Part shown: positions 52,731-61,111 of the stretch, piece after piece
Position numbering within the stretch: the first letter of the stretch is position 1
How the letters are laid out: every line of letters starts with the position of its first letter
NCBI GenBank assembly: GCA_020633435.1
Contig: JACKDP010000011.1
Location: forward strand, 182,594-246,593
Reading direction: 5' to 3'
DNA from: Myxococcales bacterium
GTDB lineage: Bacteria > Myxococcota_A > Bradymonadia > UBA7976 > UBA1532
Length of the DNA stretch: 64,000 nt
Made by a program: the position numbers and the translations under genes
The notes under the pieces: model-generated
Seen by the model: the letters and a program-made list of their open reading frames with translations, nothing else
Databases searched by the model: none
What the model was told of the DNA's origin: nothing

Positions 52731-55183
52731 GGTGAGACCTCAACATCGCCAGTGCCTGGCGCCTCCTCCGACTGGACGGCGAGCCGAAAACCGAGGTCAT
52801 CAAGGCGGGCAGTTGGTCCATGCCAACTCCGGGAGGCAACCCGAACGGCCTCAACAACAGCGCCCCAGCCACCGCCACGAATCACCCTATTGGAAGGAAC
52901 ACCACGAGGTTCTCCCGAGTAGCGCCGGCGAGGGTCCATGCACCACTCCCAGACGTTACCCAACATGTCGTGCAGGCCCCACGGGTTTGGGGGACGCTCG
53001 CCGACCGGGTGGGTTCCCACCGTGCCATCAAACCACGCGATAGCTCGCCGGTCAGCGTGACCATCGCGTAGCCACGTGGCGCCGGTCGTTCCCGCGCGGC
53101 AACCATGCTCCCACTCTGCCTCCGTGGGGAGGGCTGCGGGACAACCCGCCCCATGCAGCGAGCCCACGAAGTCCTGAACCTCGTGCCAGCTCACTTGTTC
53201 GACCGGTCGGTTCAAACCCTTGAAACGGCTGGGGTTCTCTCCCATGACCGCCACCCAGAGCGCCTGGGTGACCGGCGTGTCGCCCAGCCAGTATCCGCAG
53301 GCCAGCGTGACCTCATGGGCCGGGCCCTCGTCGTCGTACCGTCCGACCTCATCGTCCGGGGATCCCATCGTGAACCGGCCCGGCGGAATCCAGCGTAGCC
53401 GCTGCCGGACCCCCTTCACCTCCAGGTCGGCCCACAGCCCGTACCGGTCCCGACCCACCGCGGCCGCCCAGTCGGGGCGGTCACGCCGCAGCGTGAGGGT
53501 GGCGGCGTCCGTCTCAAGCGTCAGCATATCGCTGGCTGGCAGCGGTACCACCGCCTCACCGAGCAGGTACTGCGTCCGCCCGCCGGCCGTGGCCCAGAGC
53601 GTCGCGCGGCGGGCTGGCAGCACCGCGACCGGGCTGCCGGGGCTCGTCGCCGCCGAGGGCCAGATGGGCGTGGCTGCCGGCGCGAAGTGCAGCCGGCTCC
53701 CGACCTGGCGCACGGCCCAGTACGTGACATCGGCAGGCGCGGGCTCGGTGTCGCGGACAGCCTGCATGTCCAGCGTTTCGGGCACCGGCACACCCGAGCG
53801 GCCGGCCTGTACGAGCGCATGCAACCGACCCACGGCCTCGCCCAGCTTGGGGTGCCGGAGGGTGGCATCGGGGAGCCGGCCAGACAGCAACTCGGCCAGG
53901 CGTCGCGAGGCTGCGCTCCCCGCTCGCACCGTGCCGCCGAGGCGATCGAGGAAGCCAGCGGCTTCGGCGACGTCGCCGGGGTGCGCACCTTCCGGGTCGA
54001 CCGCTGCCCAAAGCGCCGTCTCGGCGTGGGCCAGCTCCGGGGGGTGGTGGGAGCGCCACTGATGCAGCAGAGCGATGATGAGACCACGTCTAGCTGCGAT
54101 GTCCGCGCCGTCATCCTTCAGGAAGGCGAGCGCACGCGCCTGGGCCGCCTCGTCGTGCAAGGCGAGCCCAGAGGCAGCGGCGCGCGCGACGGACGGGTGA
54201 CGCCAGAGACGAAGCTCTGCCTCCAGGGGCAAGCCAAGCTGGCGTCGGTGGGCGCGCATCAAGGCCGGCTGCAGGAAGAGAGTCAGCGCGGCGAAGTCGA
54301 GGAGCGGGTCGACGTCGGGCACAGCCGCGCGGTGCTCCCAGGTCAGCGTTGCCGAATCGCGACGAACCGCCCGGGCGCAGGGCGTCAGGACGACGAAGAT
54401 CACGCCCCGCCGCGCAAGCTGACGCGCGATGCGCCCCCACACCCGCCTGCCATCCGGCGGTCCGAGGCGGCCCTCGTCCGTCACGGCGAGGACAGTGTCG
54501 CCTGCCCGTAGCCCGGGGAGCGCAGGGAAGTCCGGCGGAGTGAAGACCGCGAGCCCGCCGGCTCGGTCTTTGAGAGCCTGGCCGAGAGCTGGAGCGAGGG
54601 CGTCCTGGTCGCGCCAGACAGGGGTGAGGTGCTCGCTGCGGTCGAGCCACAAGTGGACCCGCGGCGGAAGCGTGTGCACCGGCCGCCGAGGCATGGGGGC
54701 GAGTGGCCGGTGCCGCGCGACCCGGGCCACGGCCCCGGCAACGTCGACCGTACCGCTCATGCGTCCCTGCCGGATGGCCCGACGCAGCCGGGCCCAGAGG
54801 CGTGGCCAGGCCGCGAGCGGTCGCTCAGGAGGGCCAGCCAGCAGCGGCCGGCTGCGGGAGGCCTGCAAGTCGGCGGCCGTGAGGCTGGGGGCGGACCTGC
54901 TGCTCCTGGGGGTGAGCGGCTCGTGGAAGGCGACCTCCACCAGCGACCAGAAGGCCATCTGTCCGGCGGCCTCGATAGCTGGAAGGGGCTGCCCTTCGCC
55001 CACCTGGTCGGCGTCCAAAGAAGGCTCATCAAGGGTAGGCAGACTCTCGTCGACGACCACAACACGCGGTACGTGGGCGAAGCCAAACAGCTCGGCGCCA
55101 TCGGCATCGCCGGCGCCACCGTGGAGCCAGGTTAGCAGGTCGGCTCGGCCGACCATCCCCATCGATGGAGGCAGTCTTCCCAT
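52727..55183 (-). CDS. Degenerate vWA-like plus FGE-fold protein (VMAP-system component)
   Basis: 818 residues. The MoxR stop overlaps its ATG by one base (TGATG). Residues ~174-275 resemble a von Willebrand A domain with a broken metal site: HLWLDRSEHLTPVWRDQDAL (181 Asp then RSEH instead of DxSxS), GDTVLAVTDEGRLG, IARQLARRGVIFVVLTPCA. A mainly helical linker follows (~280-560). Residues ~590-805 are an FGE/SUMF1 domain (RLRWIPPGRFTMGSPDDEVG, NRVIRGGGWGAVVEAVRVAS), again without the catalytic Cys pair. Its fusion of vWA-like and FGE domains and its place beside MoxR match the effector-side proteins of vWA-MoxR-associated systems. The 3' third has visibly lower GC than its neighbours. Confidence 0.85.
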   Translation of the reverse strand: MGRLPPSMGMVGRADLLTWLHGGAGDADGAELFGFAHVPRVVVVDESLPTLDEPSLDADQVGEGQPLPAIEAAGQMAFWSLVEVAFHEPLTPRSSRSAPSLTAADLQASRSRPLLAGPPERPLAAWPRLWARLRRAIRQGRMSGTVDVAGAVARVARHRPLAPMPRRPVHTLPPRVHLWLDRSEHLTPVWRDQDALAPALGQALKDRAGGLAVFTPPDFPALPGLRAGDTVLAVTDEGRLGPPDGRRVWGRIARQLARRGVIFVVLTPCARAVRRDSATLTWEHRAAVPDVDPLLDFAALTLFLQPALMRAHRRQLGLPLEAELRLWRHPSVARAAASGLALHDEAAQARALAFLKDDGADIAARRGLIIALLHQWRSHHPPELAHAETALWAAVDPEGAHPGDVAEAAGFLDRLGGTVRAGSAASRRLAELLSGRLPDATLRHPKLGEAVGRLHALVQAGRSGVPVPETLDMQAVRDTEPAPADVTYWAVRQVGSRLHFAPAATPIWPSAATSPGSPVAVLPARRATLWATAGGRTQYLLGEAVVPLPASDMLTLETDAATLTLRRDRPDWAAAVGRDRYGLWADLEVKGVRQRLRWIPPGRFTMGSPDDEVGRYDDEGPAHEVTLACGYWLGDTPVTQALWVAVMGENPSRFKGLNRPVEQVSWHEVQDFVGSLHGAGCPAALPTEAEWEHGCRAGTTGATWLRDGHADRRAIAWFDGTVGTHPVGERPPNPWGLHDMLGNVWEWCMDPRRRYSGEPRGVPSNRVIRGGGWGAVVEAVRVASRSWHGPTARLDDLGFRLAVQSEEAPGTGDVEVSP

Positions 55184-56115
55184 CAAAGCTCCAGGTGCTT
55201 CTTGAGCACGAACTCGGAGAGCTGGTCGAGGAGCACCTTCTGGCCCTCCGCGTCGCCTGGCCGGAGCGTGTCCACCGCCCGCAGCAGGTCGACGAACTCC
55301 GCCATGCCCGGCGCGGGCTGCTCCTGCTCCAGCAGCTCCAGGCGGTCGCCCGCGATGATGCCCGCCGCCTTCTTGATCACCATGGGGTCCATCGCCTTGA
55401 AGTGGGCCTGGCCCCGCAGCTCCAGGTGGGTGACCAGGCCGTCCCGATCGCGGGGGAGCTCCAGGCGCAGCACCAGGCACCGCCGCACGAAGGCGTCGGA
55501 GAGGGGCCGCTCCTCGTTGGTGGTCAGGATGATCAGGGGATCGGGCCCGTCGTCGCCCACCCGGCCGTAGCCCGGCACGTCGAAGCCGCGCTGCCCGAAG
55601 GCGTCGAGGAGGGCGTTGGGGATGGCCTCCTCCGCCTTGTCGATCTCGTCTACCAGCACGACGGCCGCCGACGACTTCTCCATCGAGATCGGGACCTTGC
55701 GGCCGCAGACCCCGGCCTGGGTGCGGGCCGTCCCCGGCGACAGGCCCCACCACAGCGGCCCGGGGATGATGAACCGCTCCAGCGCCATGGCCGCCAGGGC
55801 TTCGTCGGTTCGGACGGCCCCGGCGATCTGGGCGGCGGCCAGCCGGCCGACGTCATCGCGCTGGTAGAGCAGGTCGTGGGGCTCGGTGCGGGCGTCGACC
55901 GTCGCGGCCACCAGACCTCGCCCGAGGAGCGCGGCGGCCGCGTGGGCGAGCTGGCTCTTCCCACAGCCGGGGAGACCCCGGACCAGCAGCGGTCGGCGCG
56001 CGGCGAGGGCGGCCTTCAGGGCCAGGGCCTCCCGCTTGCCGATGAGGTAGACGCTGTCTCGACCCGGCAGGGCAACGGGCGTGGGCTGCTGGATGGCGTC
56101 GAGGGCGTCGGTCAT
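55183..56115 (-). CDS. MoxR-family AAA+ ATPase
   Basis: 310 residues, ATG 56115 overlapping the stop of the EAD protein by 4 bases. Walker A GLPGCGKS (47-54) follows SVYLIGKREALALKAALAARRPLLVR; Walker B is AVVLVDEIDKAEE; the sensor region is LIILTTNEERPLSDAFVRRCL, with the arginine finger; the C-terminal part is helical. MoxR ATPases remodel vWA-domain partners. In this operon the partner is the degenerate vWA/FGE protein encoded right after it, and the EAD protein upstream would couple it to signalling. Confidence 0.93.
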   Translation of the reverse strand: MTDALDAIQQPTPVALPGRDSVYLIGKREALALKAALAARRPLLVRGLPGCGKSQLAHAAAALLGRGLVAATVDARTEPHDLLYQRDDVGRLAAAQIAGAVRTDEALAAMALERFIIPGPLWWGLSPGTARTQAGVCGRKVPISMEKSSAAVVLVDEIDKAEEAIPNALLDAFGQRGFDVPGYGRVGDDGPDPLIILTTNEERPLSDAFVRRCLVLRLELPRDRDGLVTHLELRGQAHFKAMDPMVIKKAAGIIAGDRLELLEQEQPAPGMAEFVDLLRAVDTLRPGDAEGQKVLLDQLSEFVLKKHLEL

Positions 56116-57779
56116 CGATGAGGCTCCGGGGCGGGGTGGCAGGCGCGCAGCAAGTGCTCGATGCGGTCGTTGAGGTCGTACTCGGTGTCTTCGTCGAAGC
56201 AGCTCGCCTCCGGCCCGTCGTCGACCAGCCGGATGACCCAGAGCGCCGGGGCGCGCGCATGGATGCCCCGGACATACTCCGGCCACAGGGCGTCATCGAC
56301 GGCGCCGCGCTGGAAGACGGCGTATACATGGCAGGGCTGGTCATCCCGGGCGCGGCCACGGACGTGGGCGGCGAACTCCTTCCAGTTCTTGAAGGCCCGC
56401 CGGCCGCTCTGGTGGCCCAGCTCGCTCATGAGGCGAGCCTGCTCGGCCGTCGCCTCGGCGACGCGCTCGCCGCCCGGATCGAGGACGGGCGCCCAGAGCG
56501 TGGGCTCCGCCGGCAGCGCGGCGCGGGGTCGAAGCTCGGCCTCGTGGTGAAAGGCGGCCGGTCGCCGATCCACGCGCGCGATCAGCGGCTCGAGGACCAG
56601 GACGTTCTCGAGGCTCACCTCGAGCGCCCCGTCGAGGTCGAGGCGGACGCGGGTCACGGGGGCGACGTCGCCCCAGTCGATGAGCCAGCCCAGCAAGTGG
56701 AGGACGACCCGCTCCAGCGCCGGCAGCGTCTGGCGCTCGCGCCGGCCCATGTCTTCCGCGACGGCCTGGAGGTCGACGAGGAGGTCATAGGTCTGCTCGG
56801 CCGTCCGGGTGCCGCGCACGAGCGCCTCCACCATGTCCTCCTGGGCGACGCCGAGGCGCTTTGCGAGGGCATCCCGCAGCACAGGCACAGGCTTGAGGTC
56901 CTTGGTGACGGCCTCCAGGAGGTCCTTGCGAGCGTCCTCTTCCGCGGCATCCAGGCCGCTGGCGACCCGAAACTCATTGTTTCGCAACAGGAAAGACGCG
57001 GGCACGACCTTCCCGGCCTGACCGACGATGCCCACCAGCCGGTCTTGCCACCAGACGCCGGTGCCTGGTTCGGTGGGCATGGCCGACAGGGTCAGGGTGT
57101 CGGCGCAGGCCACGGTCGCGTCCGCGCTCTCCAGCTCGCCATCTGCTCGCCGCCACTGCACCCGGGTCTGGTGGCCCGCCCCGCCGAGGCGCCAGCACCA
57201 GCGCAGCGTCGACGATGAGGCGAGGCCATCGACCTGATAGAGGGACAGGCCCATGCTTGAGTCGGCCCACAGCTCGGTCGCCAGCCGGGCGTCACCATCG
57301 CCGCAGGCCGACAAGGAAGCGCCGCTAGCGAGGGTTTCCGCCAGCACCCGATTCGAGCCGAGGTGGACGCCAGCCAGCGTCCGCCCGGTCGAGTCCGTCA
57401 GCCGGACGCACCGGTCCGCGGGCGGAGAGTCCGCGGGCCGCGAGTACGAGCGGGGCGGCGCCGGAGCCGGCATCGCCCGGGCGAGCACCTGCGCCCGGAG
57501 CTGGCGTAGAGCGGCCTCCCCGACCTGGCTCACGACCAGCCGCGCCGCGTTGGAGAGCCAAAGGGCGAGGGCAGGATCTCGGTCTCCACGGGGCACTGGC
57601 GCGTCACAGAGCGACTTCAGGTCGAGGCGAAGCTGCTCGTCGTCCGACCTCCCGTTGGGCAGGCGCGCGGCGTGGTCGACCGGGAAGAACTGGAAGAAGA
57701 GCTCCCGGCGAGCGCGGTCGTAGCCGCCATCGCCCAGGACGAGCCTGACGACCTCTTCGACCTCTCCGTCGGTCAGCAC
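56112..57779 (-). CDS. EAD-plus-trypsin-like protein (VMAP-type) heading the operon
   Basis: 555 residues from GTG 57779, chosen because GGAGGCG precedes it and LTDGEVEEVVRLVLGDG is the usual start of an effector-associated domain; GTG 57821 is an alternative. Residues 1-~95 match the helical EAD type (ELFFQFFPVDHAARLPNG ... LWLSNAARLVVSQVG). Residues ~115-275 look like a degenerate trypsin-like beta barrel (VHLGSNRVLAETLASGASLS ... TLTLSAMPTEPGTGVWWQDRLVGIVGQAGKV), lacking a clear GDSGGP motif. The C-terminal ~250 residues (RQTLPALERVVLHLLGWLIDW ... RAFKNWKEFAAHVRGRARDD) resemble the VMAP C-terminal region. EADs join the parts of these conflict systems by homotypic contacts. Confidence 0.75.
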   Translation of the reverse strand: MLTDGEVEEVVRLVLGDGGYDRARRELFFQFFPVDHAARLPNGRSDDEQLRLDLKSLCDAPVPRGDRDPALALWLSNAARLVVSQVGEAALRQLRAQVLARAMPAPAPPRSYSRPADSPPADRCVRLTDSTGRTLAGVHLGSNRVLAETLASGASLSACGDGDARLATELWADSSMGLSLYQVDGLASSSTLRWCWRLGGAGHQTRVQWRRADGELESADATVACADTLTLSAMPTEPGTGVWWQDRLVGIVGQAGKVVPASFLLRNNEFRVASGLDAAEEDARKDLLEAVTKDLKPVPVLRDALAKRLGVAQEDMVEALVRGTRTAEQTYDLLVDLQAVAEDMGRRERQTLPALERVVLHLLGWLIDWGDVAPVTRVRLDLDGALEVSLENVLVLEPLIARVDRRPAAFHHEAELRPRAALPAEPTLWAPVLDPGGERVAEATAEQARLMSELGHQSGRRAFKNWKEFAAHVRGRARDDQPCHVYAVFQRGAVDDALWPEYVRGIHARAPALWVIRLVDDGPEASCFDEDTEYDLNDRIEHLLRACHPAPEPHR

Positions 57780-57790
57780 TGCCCGCGCCT

Positions 57791-57816
57791 CCGATGCCCC
57801 GGTGGTTGGGCATCGG
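57791..57816. promoter_or_regulatory. Perfect 9-bp inverted repeat upstream of the VMAP-like operon
   Basis: CCGATGCCC (57791-57799) and GGGCATCGG (57808-57816) with an 8-base spacer, 12 bases before the GTG at 57779. It could be an operator or a 5' UTR hairpin; with GTG 57821 it would be coding. Confidence 0.45.
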
Positions 57817-57917
57817 ACCACGGCCTCTGTGGGCCGTCAACGCCTGTCCGGCGGCCGCCACCCCTCGGCGTCCATGCCCCCGCCTCCACGGTGGAGGCCA
57901 ATCGACGAGGAGACAGC

Positions 57918-58103
57918 ATGAGCAAGACGCCCATGACCCCGGGGGATGCCTCGCGCATCCAGAGCCACGCCGATCGCAGCGGCACCAACCAGAGCTTCGC
58001 GGGTCGCGCGCAGTCGGCGGGGGCGCGCAACGCCAACGCGGGCGGCGGCGGCGGTGGCCGCAGCGGTGGCGGTGGTGGTCGCAGCGGCGGTGGCAAGCGC
58101 TAG
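57918..58103 (+). CDS. 61-aa SMP-like protein with Gly/Arg-rich tail
   Basis: ATG 57918 with GAGGAG 7 bases upstream. TPGDASRIQSHADRSGTNQS followed by FAGRAQSAGARN is the short motif of seed-maturation-protein-type small proteins, which in bacteria and plants are stress-related and of unknown mechanism. The tail is 20 residues of Gly with Ser/Arg/Lys, probably disordered and nucleic-acid- or surface-binding. It is divergent from the VMAP-like operon and convergent with darG; a hairpin separates it from darG. Confidence 0.8.
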   Translation: MSKTPMTPGDASRIQSHADRSGTNQSFAGRAQSAGARNANAGGGGGGRSGGGGGRSGGGKR

Positions 58104-58108
58104 CCAGA

Positions 58109-58139
58109 GCGAGCGACGGAGCCCCCCTCGGCCGCTCGC
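58109..58139. terminator. Bidirectional hairpin between the SMP-like gene and darG
   Basis: GCGAGCG (58109-58115) and CGCTCGC (58133-58139), a perfect 7-bp stem with a 17-base loop, in the 39-base convergent gap. Confidence 0.5.
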
Positions 58140-58142
58140 CCG

Positions 58143-59171
58143 TCAGCCCGCCAGCCAGCCCCCCTCGTCGAGCGCTCCGTAGGCCACCTGGATGTGGTGG
58201 GGCAGGAAGATGCGCCGCTTGCGGTCGCTCCAGGCATGGACCGCCGCGATCGCCTGCTCGACATCCCGCGCCCCCTCAGCCACCACCCAGTGCACGGTCG
58301 CCAGCAACTCCATGCCATGCGGCGTCTCAAAGCCCTCGATGAGGTCGGCCACACGGGCAAGGCGGGCGCGAGCCTGCGGCTGGTCCGTCAGCACCTCGTC
58401 GGCAGCAGGCAGTGCGGTGCCGAGCAGCGTGATCTCCGTGCCCGGCTTCACGTCCGTCGCCCCCTGGAGGTAGTGGCCCTCCAGGCGTCGCAAGACGTGG
58501 TTGATGGCGTGTGCGTAGGGTCCGTAGTGGGATGCCTCGAACCGCAGCCGCAGGGGCTCACCAGCAATCTGCAGGAAGTACGCGAGCTTCTGCACCTCGA
58601 GCAAGGTCAGCGCATAGCGGGGCCGGCGATACAGGTCGAGGAGGCTCAGAATCAGGGCCCGCGCGACCGTCAACGGTTCCCGAGCGGGCGGAGGCCTGCG
58701 CTCGGCTCCTCGCGGCTCGGCCCCAGGCTCGAAGAGCAACACTCGAACGTCCGGGAGCGCCTGGAAGGCCTCGACGATGCGCGGCCGGACATCGGCCCAG
58801 TTCAGGCCACCATTGCCGGCGCCCAGGGGTGGAATCGCAATCGAGCGAATGCCGCGGTCACGGACCTGTGCGACGAGATCCAGGAGACCGGCGTCGATGT
58901 CCTCCAGACGAGAGCCGGCCTTCCAGTGCCGCTTGGTGGGGAAGCCAATCAGAAACCGTGGCCCGACCAGCGCCCCGGTGACGAAGACATGCATCCGCCC
59001 GGGCTCCACCTGCCCTGCCCGGGCAGCCCGACGATAGTCCTCAAACATCGCCGGGAACGCCTGCTTGAACTGCAGGGCGATGCCTTTGCCCATCACCCCC
59101 ACACAGTTGACGGTGTTGACGAGCGCGTCGACGTCGGCCTGGAGCAGGTTGCCCGTGGTGCTTTCGATCAT
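58143..59171 (-). CDS. darG: DarG, macro-domain antitoxin
   Basis: 342 residues from ATG 59171 with GAGGCGGAG directly upstream; an in-frame upstream start would overlap darT. Residues 1-~155 are an ADP-ribose-binding macrodomain: ESTTGNLLQADVDALVNTVN, CVGVMGKGIALQFKQAFP, and SIAIPPLGAGNGGLNW. The C-terminal ~150 residues (RPRYALTLLEVQKLAYFLQIAG ... GPYAHAINHVLRRLEGHYLQG) are the DarT-binding part of DarG. It removes ADP-ribose that DarT puts on thymidine of single-stranded DNA, and blocks DarT directly. It starts 7 bases after the darT stop. Confidence 0.95.
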   Translation of the reverse strand: MIESTTGNLLQADVDALVNTVNCVGVMGKGIALQFKQAFPAMFEDYRRAARAGQVEPGRMHVFVTGALVGPRFLIGFPTKRHWKAGSRLEDIDAGLLDLVAQVRDRGIRSIAIPPLGAGNGGLNWADVRPRIVEAFQALPDVRVLLFEPGAEPRGAERRPPPAREPLTVARALILSLLDLYRRPRYALTLLEVQKLAYFLQIAGEPLRLRFEASHYGPYAHAINHVLRRLEGHYLQGATDVKPGTEITLLGTALPAADEVLTDQPQARARLARVADLIEGFETPHGMELLATVHWVVAEGARDVEQAIAAVHAWSDRKRRIFLPHHIQVAYGALDEGGWLAG

Positions 59172-59178
59172 CTCCGCC

Positions 59179-59799
59179 TCAGTAGTACGCCGCCGGGTCC
59201 ACACGCACAGGCAGACTGACTTCGTGCTCACTCAAGATGCCGCGAACCCGCGCCTGGACGCCCGCATCGACCACAAGCACGGCTTCCAGCGCCGCAAGCG
59301 GGTAGAACCTCGATACCAGAAACTCAGCCTGCTTGCGACGCTTACGGTCGGGGTCTTCCAACGTGTCGAACCACGCCTGCCCGTGAACCACCTGCCAGTC
59401 CACCTCAGACAACCGGCCGAGATCACAGAAGAAACGAGTGTAGCGAATCGCCGCGTGACCATCGGTGAAGACCCACCGCGCCCCCGCGGCGACGGCCCGT
59501 TCGATGGTGCTCACGAGGTAGACCAGCGGCCGTTGGCCGTCCGGGTTCCCCTCAACCCAGCCTCGGTGGTTGGCGTAGAGCATCGGCGACCGCGTTCCGA
59601 AGTAGAAGGGGACATAGTCGTGCAGGGACCCGCCCGGCGGGACCGGGACGAGCCGCAGGCGTCGCCTGGCCTGGATGTTCTCGTGCGCGATGCTCGCCGG
59701 CCTGAACCCCTCGGGCGCGTGGAGCGGGCTCCAGAGGCCGCCCGCGCGCAGGATGCTCGCGAGGTTGCGTCCATGAGTGAGGTGGTAGATCGGCGTCAT
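59179..59799 (-). CDS. darT: DarT, DNA ADP-ribosyltransferase toxin
   Basis: 206 residues, the DUF4433/DarT family. The NAD+-binding start IYHLTHGRNLASILRAGGL carries the conserved His, HDYVPFYFGTRSPMLYA the ADP-ribosyltransferase loop, and RKRRKQAEFLVSRFYPL the catalytic Glu (QAEFLV). DarT modifies thymidine in single-stranded DNA, halting replication; such pairs protect against phage. The order toxin then antitoxin with a 7-base gap is the classic darTG operon. It lies 40 bases downstream of an unrelated gene on the same strand. Confidence 0.95.
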   Translation of the reverse strand: MTPIYHLTHGRNLASILRAGGLWSPLHAPEGFRPASIAHENIQARRRLRLVPVPPGGSLHDYVPFYFGTRSPMLYANHRGWVEGNPDGQRPLVYLVSTIERAVAAGARWVFTDGHAAIRYTRFFCDLGRLSEVDWQVVHGQAWFDTLEDPDRKRRKQAEFLVSRFYPLAALEAVLVVDAGVQARVRGILSEHEVSLPVRVDPAAYY

Positions 59800-59839
59800 C
59801 GCGGCCAGCTTGCGGTCATCACCCTGGGGCTCGCAAGCC

Positions 59840-60871
59840 TCACCCCAGCCCCAGCACCGCCCGCACGTCCACCCCGGCCACCGCGGCCTGCCCAGCCATC
59901 AGCCCCTGCACGGCGTCCGTCAGCAGCTCCGCGATGAGCTGGGCCGCCGCGTCCGCGATCACCTCGCCTTCCCGCAGCTTCGGGTGGGCGGCGAGCAGGG
60001 TGGCGGCGTCGGGGGCCAGGCCGGCTTGCGAGAAGCGGGCGGCGCGGTAGAGCAGGCCCACGAGGGTCTCGACGCCGGCGGCGAGGTCGGCGGGGCCGTC
60101 GAGGGCGAGGCGGTCGATCTGGACGCGGCCGCCAGGGAGCAGGCGGAGCTGCTGCAGGCGGCCGATGGGGGCGCCGCCGGCGTGCAGGGTGAGGTCGTCG
60201 CTGGTCAGCGCGAGGTGGCGCAGGTCGGCGGCGAGGAGGGCGGCGGTGGGGTCGGGGGCGCGCAGGACGTCGGCCAGGCCGCCGGCGCCGCTGAGGGTGA
60301 CGGCCAGGCGACCACCGGGCGGGACGCGCAGGCCGCGCTCGTCGAGGCCCGCGGGCAGGCTGATCTCGGCGTCGACGGCGACGGCCTGCAGGTGCTCGGC
60401 GGTGACACCGGTGGTGCCGCGAGTGGGGCTGGCGCTGAAGTTCTGGCCGAGCTGGCGCAAGGTGGTGACGAGGTCGGCGTCGGCGAAGGGGTCGTAGCCG
60501 GGGCGGGCCATGGGGGTGCCGGCGATGGTGGCGCGGCCCAGGGCCTCGAGCTCGGCGCGGGCCTTCTGCTGGAAGTCGAGCAGGCCGACGCGGCGGTCGC
60601 CGACGTGGGCGGTGAGGGTGGCGGCGCCGAAGGCGAGGGTGAGGCCGCTGAGGGCCATGTTCTTCGCGGGCCAGCGGGCGTCGATGTGCAGGGGCGGGCT
60701 GGCGGCCAGGTCGAGGGCGTCGCGGGTGAAGCCGAGGCGGACGAGGCAGGCGCCGCGGGTGCACAGCTCGCGATCCCAGGCGGCGTTCAGGCTCACCCCG
60801 GTGGGGAGCGTGAATGAAATCCCCAGTCTTTCCAGGCGGATGGCGTCGGGCAACAGGGCATCGAGGTGCAT
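59840..60871 (-). CDS. 343-aa protein of unknown function
   Basis: From ATG 60871 with GGGAGAG upstream; the frame stays open far beyond only because of GC richness. No signal peptide. The sequence alternates short strands and helices (LERLGISFTLPTGVSLNAAW, ALDLAASPPLHIDARWPAKN, LTLAFGAATLTAHVGDRRVG), with LPPGGRLAVTLSGAGGLADV and a C-terminal helical part (EVIADAAAQLIAELLTDAVQ). I do not recognise the family. Codon usage is chromosome-like, so it probably lies just outside the island. Confidence 0.65.
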   Translation of the reverse strand: MHLDALLPDAIRLERLGISFTLPTGVSLNAAWDRELCTRGACLVRLGFTRDALDLAASPPLHIDARWPAKNMALSGLTLAFGAATLTAHVGDRRVGLLDFQQKARAELEALGRATIAGTPMARPGYDPFADADLVTTLRQLGQNFSASPTRGTTGVTAEHLQAVAVDAEISLPAGLDERGLRVPPGGRLAVTLSGAGGLADVLRAPDPTAALLAADLRHLALTSDDLTLHAGGAPIGRLQQLRLLPGGRVQIDRLALDGPADLAAGVETLVGLLYRAARFSQAGLAPDAATLLAAHPKLREGEVIADAAAQLIAELLTDAVQGLMAGQAAVAGVDVRAVLGLG

Positions 60872-61111
60872 GGGGGCTCTCCCTCGGCAGGCCGGCTGCG
60901 TCATTCTGGCGCGCGGGGCGGCCGAGGGCCAGGGGTCGGTCGTCCCCGGCGCCTGGCGCCCGGAGGTGGGGGCCAGAGGCCCAGGCGCGACGCGGGCTGG
61001 CGGCGATGCGGGCGCGCGGGCGCGGCATGAGGCATGCTTTGGGCGTCGGCTCTCACCGCGCGGCCTGGTGGCCGCGGCGTCGTGCCCGCTCGGCGGGCGC
61101 CTGGAGGCAGT

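Noticed and set aside
51765..55183. Sulfatase-maturing formylglycine-generating enzymes
   Set aside because: Both FGE domains lack the two catalytic cysteines and no sulfatase gene is near; effector/recognition role in a conflict system is more likely.
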